A stretch of 64,000 nt of DNA from the NCBI RefSeq assembly GCF_018394335.1, contig NZ_CP074572.1, forward strand, positions 992,001 to 1,056,000, written 5' to 3'. Below the pieces are notes generated by a model. The model was given only the letters and a program-made list of their open reading frames with translations. It was not told the origin of the DNA and did not search any database. Positions 57,698 to 64,000 of this stretch are shown piece after piece (the first letter of the stretch is position 1; each line of letters begins with the position of its first letter). Source of the DNA: Shewanella dokdonensis (lineage in GTDB: Bacteria; Pseudomonadota; Gammaproteobacteria; Enterobacterales; Shewanellaceae). The translations under genes were made by a program, and so were the position numbers.

Positions 57698-58416
57698 ATG
57701 AAGTTCAACCCACCGTTGCAATCGGCAGTCTTGTTGCAACGCTATAAGCGGTTTTTAGCTGATGTACAGTTGGCCGATGGTAGTGAAACGACCTTGCATT
57801 GTCCCAACACAGGTTCAATGAAGAATTGCCAGTTTCCGGGAGAACCTGTGTGGTATTCGCTGTCTGACAATGCCAAGCGTAAATACCCTGGCACCTGGGA
57901 GCTGATGCAAAATCCGCAAGGACAGTTGATCGGCGTTAATACTGGCCGCGCTAACGCACTGGTTGAAGAAGGTATCCGTCAAGGGGTGATTGCTGAACTA
58001 CAGGGCTATCAATCCTTGCGCCGAGAAGTGCGTTACGGTGTAGAAAATAGTCGTATTGACATCTTTCTGAGTGATGGTGAGCTGCCTGACTGTTATGTGG
58101 AAGTCAAGAACACCACGCTGCTAGAAGGGGATTGTGGTTATTTTCCAGACGCAGTCACCACTCGCGGACAAAAACATCTGCGAGAATTGATGGCAGTAGT
58201 GGAAAAAGGTCAACGGGGAGTGTTAATGTTCCTCGTCCAGCATACAGGCATCAAAAGGTGGCCGCAGCGCGGCATATTGACCCAGATTATGCGGATTTAC
58301 TTGTACAGGCAGTAGCGCATGGCGTTGAAGTACTGGTTTATGCCACAGCCCTGAGTCCAGAGGTGTTTCAGGTAGAAAAGCGCTTGCCCTTCCTGGAAGG
58401 AAAACAGGAAAAATAA
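57698..58416 (+). CDS. sfsA: SfsA, DNA-binding nuclease-fold protein (one frameshift)
   Basis: Family named for sugar-fermentation stimulation. The start ATG 57698 opens [44 protein letters not shown] and [11 protein letters not shown] follow. At the A-run 58253-58256 the frame loses one base and continues as [19 protein letters not shown]. Repaired length is 239 residues. It lies just before dksA, as in E. coli. Confidence 0.92.
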
Positions 58417-58568
58417 CGTAAAAGTTTGCTCTAAAGGAAATTAGCAGACATATTCAAATATATGATCACCGATTTTTGGAAATGTTTGCCTAGGTAAATA
58501 GATTCTGCTATAGATAGCGGCCGTTCGCAAAAACGCCCTATGACGCAAATTGAAACAGGAGATGCGTT

Positions 58569-59012
58569 ATGCCTGAAGGCACTAAAACACTTGGTGTACT
58601 CGCTATCGCTGGTCTGAGTCCTTATCAGGAACAACCTGGTGAGGAATACATGAACCCTCAACAGTTGGCTCACTTCAGAGCCATTCTGGAAGCCTGGCGT
58701 AAACAGCTGCGTCACGAAGTTGATCGTACCGTAACGCACATGCAGGACGAAGCGGCTAACTTTCCTGATCCAGTGGACAGAGCCGCGCAGGAAGAAGAGT
58801 TCAGTCTCGAGCTGCGAGCCCGTGATCGTGAGCGTAAACTGATCAAGAAAATTGAGAAGACGCTGAAGAAGATCGAAGACGATGATTTCGGCTTTTGCGA
58901 ATCTTGTGGGGTTGAGATCGGTATCCGCCGTCTGGAAGCTCGTCCTACGGCTGATCTGTGTATCGACTGCAAGACACTCGCTGAAATCAAAGAAAAACAG
59001 ATGGCAGGCTAA
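58569..59012 (+). CDS. dksA: DksA, RNA polymerase-binding transcription factor
   Basis: Binds in the RNA polymerase secondary channel and works with ppGpp in the stringent response. 147 residues. A coiled-coil hairpin (about 35-110) with the tip Asp-rich region [18 protein letters not shown], then the zinc finger CESCGVEIG and CIDCKTLAE. Four cysteines are present, so it is the zinc-binding form. Start ATG 58569 with AGGAGA upstream. Confidence 0.96.
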   Translation: MPEGTKTLGVLAIAGLSPYQEQPGEEYMNPQQLAHFRAILEAWRKQLRHEVDRTVTHMQDEAANFPDPVDRAAQEEEFSLELRARDRERKLIKKIEKTLKKIEDDDFGFCESCGVEIGIRRLEARPTADLCIDCKTLAEIKEKQMAG

Positions 59013-59069
59013 TCCCTGCCCTAACCGCGGGGTATTGTACCCCGCGTTGATGTTGCCGTTGCTCAAGAT

Positions 59070-59977
59070 ATGAATATCACCACCAGCCCGGTCTACGTCG
59101 GACGCTTTGCGCCCTCCCCTCTGGCCCCCTGCATTTTGGTTCTCTGATTGCCGCTCTCGGTAGTTTTCTGCGTGCTAAGTCCTGTCACGGTAAATGGTTG
59201 CTACGTATTGAAGATATTGATCCGCCACGAGAAGTAGAAGGTGCGGCTGACGATATTCGTCGCACACTGGAGATCTACGGATTGCATTGGGACGATAAGG
59301 TGTTGTACCAGAGCCAGCGCTTCAATGCTTATCAAGCCTGTATCGATCAATTACTGGCGCAGGGCGATGCCTATTTTTGCCAATGCAGCCGCAAAACCAT
59401 TCAGGAGCAGATGCACGGGCTCTACAATGGTCACTGTCGGCGGTTAGCACTCAATGAAGGCGCAGTGCGGATATATAACCGGCAGCAGATAGCCAGCTTT
59501 GATGATCTGCTGCTGGGCAACATTCAGGTGGATGCCGACTTTGCTAGCGAAGATTTTGCGATTCAACGCAGCGATGGCCTGTATGCGTATCAACTGGCGG
59601 TGGTGCTGGATGATGCTTATCAGGGGGTGACCGAAATAGTGCGTGGTGCCGACCTGTTAGAAGCCAGTTGCCGCCAGCTCAGTTTATACCGGCAACTCAA
59701 TTTGCCCTTGCCACAATTTATGCACCTACCGCTGGCGACACTCAAACCCGGCTTTAAACTCTCGAAACAGAACCATGCCGAGGCGCTGGATAAAAAGCAG
59801 CCGCATATAGCCTTACAACAGGCATTGGCCTTTCTCGGACAAGCGCCAGTCACAGATGACACGCCCAACCGCATGCTGGCACAAGCGGTGGCACAGTTCG
59901 ATCTACAGCAGATCCCCAGACAAACCGAGATCCTCATCGGCAACCGATATACTCATCCCCCGCTAATTGGTATATGA
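59070..59977 (+). CDS. gluQ: GluQ, glutamyl-Q tRNA(Asp) synthetase (one frameshift)
   Basis: Attaches glutamate to queuosine in tRNA(Asp). Start ATG 59070 reads NITTSPVYVGRFAPSP; one C is missing from the run 59116-59119, after which the frame continues SGPLHFGSLIAALGSF, the HIGH-like region. The KMSKS-like loop is FKLSKQNHAEAL, and a zinc site is formed by CQCSRKTI and the later NGHCRR. Repaired length is 302 residues. Downstream of dksA, the usual order. Confidence 0.93.
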
Positions 59978-60028
59978 TAGCCGCCAGTTTTGTTCCCCAA
60001 CTTTGTGATCAGATTTCAGAGGTGCCCT

Positions 60029-61443
60029 ATTTTTCGCCGTATCACACAGTTCTGTAAGCAGTTGTTTGACGATGGCCCAGCTGCCAAACTTCCTGAAGAA
60101 GCCGATACAGACACCACACTAAGCCTAGAGATCATCCCCCGCGATGGTCATAGCATCTCTCGCAAGCAGATCAGCGACAATGCGCTGAAAGTGCTCTACC
60201 GCCTGCATAAATCTGGCTATCAGGCCTATCTGGTGGGTGGTGGTGTACGCGATCTGTTGCTGGGACTAGAGCCAAAAGATTTTGACGTGGTCACCAATGC
60301 CACCCCGGAAGACATCAAAAAACTGTTTCGTAATTGCCGATTAGTAGGGCGTCGTTTCCGCTTGGCGCATATTGTCTTTGGCCGCGACGTTATCGAAGTC
60401 GCCACCTTCCGCGGTCATCACGGTGAAAGCAACGAGGCCATCTCCAAGGTTAATGCCGCGGGTCGACTGCTGCGTGACAATGTTTACGGTGATATCGATC
60501 AAGATGCAGAACGCCGAGATTTCACCGTCAACGCCTTGTATTACAGCATCGAAGATTACAGTATCCGCAGTTATGGTGGTGGTTTGCATGACCTCAAAAA
60601 CCGTACCCTGCGGCTGATTGGCGATCCAGAAACCCGCTACCGCGAAGATCCAGTGCGGATGCTGCGCGCCGTGCGCTTTGCCGGCAAATTGGGGATGCAG
60701 ATTGAAGCGCATACCGCCGCTCCCATCAAAAATCTGGCAGGACTGCTGAAAGATATTCCGGCAGCGCGCATGTATGAAGAGATACTGAAGCTGTTTTTTG
60801 CTGGAAAAGCCGGGCAAAACCTGCGACTAATGCGCGAATATCAGTTGTTTGAGCCGTTATTTCCCTTGGTGGAAGCGCAACTGCGAGACGATCCGAAAGG
60901 GCCCGCAATGCGAATGCTGACCGAAGTGATGCATAACACTGACGCCCGCATCAACGAAGATAAACCGGTGACACCGGCTTATTTCTTTGCCGCGCTGTTG
61001 TGGTATCCGTTGCAATCGCGGGCTCAGGATATTGCCTCAGAAAGCGGTTTAACAAGCTATGATGCCTTTTATGCCGCCATGGGCGATGTGCTGGAACAAC
61101 AGTGCCAGAGCATCAGTATTCCACGACGCTTTAGCACTCCGGCTCGCGATATCTGGCAATTACAGCTGCGTTTTGAACGTTCTAAGGGGGCCGCGCCTTC
61201 AAGCTGCTGGAACATCCTAAGTTCCGCGCCGCCTATGACTTGCTATTGATGCGCGCCAATGCCGAAGGCGGTAACCTCGCCAAACTAGCTGCCTGGTGGC
61301 AACAGTTTGTGGATGCTGATGATGAACAGCGCCGTGAACTGGCAAGCGGAGGCAATAAAGGCAACCAACGTAATCGTAATGCCAGCCAACGTCGCCGTCG
61401 GCCGCGCCGCAAAGCGGAAAATAGCCCAGAGGCAGCAGAATAA
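60029..61443 (+). CDS. pcnB: PcnB, poly(A) polymerase I, probable ATT start (one frameshift)
   Basis: Adds poly(A) tails that promote RNA decay. Conserved text begins [11 protein letters not shown], and there is no ATG, GTG or TTG at a suitable place; ATT 60029 lies just after AGAGGTG and matches the AUU start established for E. coli pcnB. A TTG at 59990 is in frame but lacks a good ribosome site. Motifs: [36 protein letters not shown] [14 protein letters not shown]. One G is missing at 61186-61190; repair continues [17 protein letters not shown]. It ends with a basic tail. About 471 residues. Confidence 0.9.
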
Positions 61444-61444
61444 A

Positions 61445-62002
61445 ATGCCACGGGTCTATGTGGCATTAGGTGCCAATCTAGCCGAGCCCAAACAACAGTT
61501 GGATCAGGCAACAGCTGCGCTGGCTGAATTGGCCAGCGGGCATAGCTTGCGGGTGTCAACCTACTATCGCAGCGCGCCTATGGGCGATGTGCCACAGCCG
61601 GAATATCTTAATGCCGTTGCCAGTTTTGACACTGACCTAGCACCTATCGCGCTGCTGGATGCCTTACAAGCCATAGAGGTAGCACAAGGACGAACCCGAG
61701 AGGTGCGTTGGGGGCCGCGCACACTGGATTTAGACCTGCTGCTATATGGCACACAGATCATCGATTTACCCCGCCTGCAAGTGCCGCATTACGGTATGCA
61801 ACAACGGGCATTTGTGCTGATACCTTTAGCAGAACTTTCCCCCGCTTACAGCTGCCATGTGGTACATTAATCAGCGATTTGATCGACGCTGACATGCAGC
61901 GTGCGGTGCAACCATTGCCCCCACCTGAACCAACGTCACAAGCCATTGCCAGATGTTGGCGGATGGCATATAACTCAGTTCACCCACGTGTTTGGAAGAT
62001 AA
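61445..62002 (+). CDS. folK: FolK, HPPK pyrophosphokinase (frameshifted 3' end)
   Basis: Transfers pyrophosphate to 6-hydroxymethyl-7,8-dihydropterin in folate synthesis. Start ATG 61445 ([19 protein letters not shown]). Motifs: [33 protein letters not shown] and [16 protein letters not shown]. The first frame stops at 61870. One missing base in the C-run 61839-61843 restores [17 protein letters not shown]. That frame would then run into panB, so a second break near 61915-61950 is likely. The end at 62002 is my estimate and is the least certain boundary here. Confidence 0.82.
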
Positions 62003-62006
62003 GCTT

Positions 62007-62801
62007 ATGTCCAAAGTCACTATCGCCACGCTGCTCAAATACAAACAGGAAGGCAAAAAATTTGCCTCACTCACCGCTTATGATGCCAGCTTTGCCAAAG
62101 CCTTTGATGAACAAGGCATTGACGTTGTGCTGGTTGGCGATTCTCTGGGTATGGTGCTGCAAGGGCAAGACGATACCTTACCCGTTACCCTGGAAGATAT
62201 GTGTTACCACACCCGTTGCGTTCGCCGTGGCATCAGTCGGGCATTGCTGGTAGCCGATTTGCCATTTATGGCTTACGCCACACCAGAACAGGCGTTGACC
62301 AATTGTGCCAAAGTGATGCAAGCGGGTGCCGCCATGGTAAAACTCGAAGGCGGCCACTGGTTGATGCCTACCGTGCGAATGCTCACTGAACGCGGTATTC
62401 CGGTATGTGCGCATATCGGCCTGACCCCACAATCCGTGCACGTGTTTGGCGGTTTTAAGATTCAGGGGCGCGACGAAGATAACGCTAAGCGCATTCTTGA
62501 CGAAGCAAAGGGCTTTGAAGCCGCCGGAGCACAGTTACTGGTGCTGGAATGCATCCCGGCAACGCTGGCAAAAGCCGTGACCGAAGCCGTGCAAATCCCG
62601 GTGATTGGTATTGGTGCAGGCAAAGACACCGATGGACAAATTCTGGTAATGCACGATGTGCTGGGTATTTCTTCCGGCTATATTCCTAAGTTCTCCAAAA
62701 ATTACCTGAAGCAAACTGGCGATATCCGCGCGGCAATCAGCGCCTATATTGAGGAAGTACAGCAGGGACAATTCCCCGCTGCTGAGCATACATTCAACTG
62801 A
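62007..62801 (+). CDS. panB: PanB, ketopantoate hydroxymethyltransferase
   Basis: First committed step of pantothenate synthesis: hydroxymethylates 2-oxoisovalerate. 264 residues from ATG 62007 ([16 protein letters not shown]), with GGAAGA upstream. Motifs: [24 protein letters not shown] (metal Asp), [14 protein letters not shown] and [15 protein letters not shown]. The frame is intact. Confidence 0.96.
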   Translation: MSKVTIATLLKYKQEGKKFASLTAYDASFAKAFDEQGIDVVLVGDSLGMVLQGQDDTLPVTLEDMCYHTRCVRRGISRALLVADLPFMAYATPEQALTNCAKVMQAGAAMVKLEGGHWLMPTVRMLTERGIPVCAHIGLTPQSVHVFGGFKIQGRDEDNAKRILDEAKGFEAAGAQLLVLECIPATLAKAVTEAVQIPVIGIGAGKDTDGQILVMHDVLGISSGYIPKFSKNYLKQTGDIRAAISAYIEEVQQGQFPAAEHTFN

Positions 62802-62824
62802 ACACCTTTTGGATCATTACGTAA

Positions 62825-63670
62825 ATGTTAACAACCGCTAAGATAGAGGAAATCCGTGCCCGGATTAAAACCTGGAAAAACAAAGGTGAAAGTGTTGCCT
62901 TTGTGCCCACCATGGGGAACCTGCACGCGGGCCATATCAGTTTGATCACCGAAGGCAAACGCCGCGCTGATCATGTCGTTGCCTCAATCTTCGTCAACCC
63001 GATGCAGTTCGGGCCGAATGAAGATCTCGACGGCTATCCAAGAACATTGGAAGCCGACCAGCAGAAACTAGTAGAAGCTGGCTGCGAATTGCTATTTTTG
63101 CCAACGCCGGAGATCATCTATCCTCGCGGCCTTTCCGTGCAAACGTTTGTTGAAGTGCCTGGGATCTCAGCACAGCTGTGTGGCGCAACCCGTCCCGGCC
63201 ACTTCCGCGGTGCCGCAACAATTGTGTGTAAACTGTTCAACATAGTCCAACCCGATATTGCCTTGTTTGGCCGCAAAGACTACCAGCAGTTGCAGATTAT
63301 CCGCACTATGGTTGAAGACTTGTCACTGCCAGTGGAAGTGATGGGCGTTGATACCGTGCGGGAATCTTCCGGCCTAGCGCTGAGTAGCCGTAATGGTTAT
63401 CTCACCGCAGAAGAGCGCGCCAAAGCGCCAGCGCTGAAAAGGACCTTAGATGATCTGGCTGAGGCTATCAAGGCTGGCAATCCGGTTGATAGTGCCATCG
63501 ACAGCGCTAAAGCAGCGCTCCAGGCCGCAGGATTAACCCCAGATTATCTTGAACTCCGCCAAGCACAGACATTGGCGCCAGCAACAGCACAAGACAAGGA
63601 ATTAGTACTCCTTGCCGCAGTCTATCTTGGCAAAGCCCGCCTGATCGACAATCTGGTGTTTAATCGTTAA
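62825..63670 (+). CDS. panC: PanC, pantothenate synthetase
   Basis: ATP-dependent ligation of pantoate and beta-alanine. 281 residues. Motifs: [16 protein letters not shown] (HIGH-like), [32 protein letters not shown] and SSRNGYLT (KMSKS-like). 23 bases after panB; the two form the end of the folate/pantothenate operon. Confidence 0.97.
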   Translation: MLTTAKIEEIRARIKTWKNKGESVAFVPTMGNLHAGHISLITEGKRRADHVVASIFVNPMQFGPNEDLDGYPRTLEADQQKLVEAGCELLFLPTPEIIYPRGLSVQTFVEVPGISAQLCGATRPGHFRGAATIVCKLFNIVQPDIALFGRKDYQQLQIIRTMVEDLSLPVEVMGVDTVRESSGLALSSRNGYLTAEERAKAPALKRTLDDLAEAIKAGNPVDSAIDSAKAALQAAGLTPDYLELRQAQTLAPATAQDKELVLLAAVYLGKARLIDNLVFNR

Positions 63671-63677
63671 CACAGTG

Positions 63678-63711
63678 CCACCAGTTGCGGCACCTTGACT
63701 GCAACTGGTGG
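63678..63711 (+). terminator. Perfect 11-base hairpin after panC
   Basis: CCACCAGTTGC (63678-63688) pairs exactly with GCAACTGGTGG (63701-63711). There is no T-run, so termination may need Rho, or the hairpin may protect the transcript 3' end. Confidence 0.5.
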
Positions 63712-63768
63712 AAACGCGTCCCTTCACCCCATCTGTGCTACCGCCAAAAACTGGCCTATTGCAACAAA

Positions 63769-63797
63769 TTGCGTCATGCTTATTAACATTGTAAATT
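63769..63797 (+). promoter_or_regulatory. Probable promoter of the DUF4124-like gene
   Basis: TTGCGT (63769-63774) and TAAATT (63792-63797) with a 17-base spacer, 14 bases before the ATG at 63812. Confidence 0.45.
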
Positions 63798-63811
63798 TGG
63801 CTGACGCGACA

Positions 63812-64000
63812 ATGCTAGCAACTTATCGGTGGGGTTTATTTGGCTTATTGTTGTGCGCTAGCATCGGAGTAAATGCGGCCGACAGTAAGCTCATTTATAA
63901 ATGTACGACCCAAGAGCAAGTGATTTTCAGTCAGCAACCCTGCCCACCCGATTACACCCAGCATCAACTCGAATACCATTACGGACTCGCCACTGAAACC
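63812..64000 (+). CDS. DUF4124-like secreted protein (3' partial)
   Basis: The frame starts at ATG 63812 and runs off the window after 63 codons. It opens with a signal peptide (LFGLLLCASIGVNAA) and then KLIYKCTTQEQVIFSQQPC, the Tyr-Lys-Cys and Gln-Pro-Cys pattern of DUF4124 domains. Predicted periplasmic or envelope protein of unknown role. Confidence 0.65.
   Translation, partial: MLATYRWGLFGLLLCASIGVNAADSKLIYKCTTQEQVIFSQQPCPPDYTQHQLEYHYGLATET

Overview
The window is chromosomal DNA from a gammaproteobacterium of the Alteromonadales, most likely a Shewanella or close relative. The basis is gene order (lptD-surA-pdxA-rsmA-apaG-apaH; rplU-rpmA-cgtA; dksA-gluQ-pcnB-folK-panB-panC), a stand-alone nrfA divergent from narQ-narP, several small Shewanella-type hypothetical proteins and a GlyGly-CTERM-type protein tail. 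I see no rRNA, tRNA, CRISPR array, insertion sequence, prophage or defence island.

Layout. 1-8.8 kb: LPS-assembly/chaperone/pyridoxal/rRNA-methylation operon, then a chemoreceptor. 9.3-13.4 kb (minus): DUF3718-like secreted protein, folA, yjjB, yjjP, cgtA, rpmA, rplU. 13.7-16.4 kb: ispB, mdh and autoregulated argR. 16.5-25.8 kb: DyP peroxidase, gamma-glutamyltransferase, ferredoxin-NADP reductase, small conserved proteins, DAHP synthase, a TPR lipoprotein. 25.8-32.3 kb: ammonium uptake (glnK-amtB behind a sigma-54/NtrC promoter), a cysteine hydrolase, and nitrite ammonification (nrfA) opposite its likely sensor/regulator pair narQP. 32.4-41.7 kb: yacL, zntB, fkpA, a WD40-like lipoprotein, slyX, a deformylase, two linked lipoproteins (COG3014-like and LpoB-like), an M1 aminopeptidase. 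41.8-47 kb: TetR/NmrA pair, a phosphoribosyltransferase, nfsB, a DnaJ-related protein, dsbA. 47-52 kb: mrcB and hrpB. 52-55 kb: an AT-rich orphan gene and an MmyB-type regulator divergent from an MFS exporter (the most accessory-looking stretch). 55-64 kb: thpR, a GNAT protein, pepB, sfsA, dksA-gluQ-pcnB-folK-panB-panC and the start of a DUF4124-like protein.

A dominant technical feature is single-base loss in short homopolymers. About 30 frameshifts break about 20 otherwise well-conserved genes, including lptD, apaG, pcnB and gluQ. Nearly all are repaired by adding one base to a mononucleotide run. This looks like uncorrected assembly error rather than gene decay, so I annotate these genes at full span as CDS and give the position of each break.

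The items most worth a second look are: a DsbA whose frame-corrected C-terminus is a GlyGly-CTERM-like sorting tail; a probable ATT start codon for pcnB; a small gene recovered only after frame repair (22149-22420); a Cys-rich small gene behind a CRP-like site and a perfect palindrome; the sigma-54/NtrC control of glnK-amtB; paired operators in the two divergent regulator/target modules; and the AT-rich orphan gene at 52.1-52.8 kb. I found no convincing wholly new multi-gene system.
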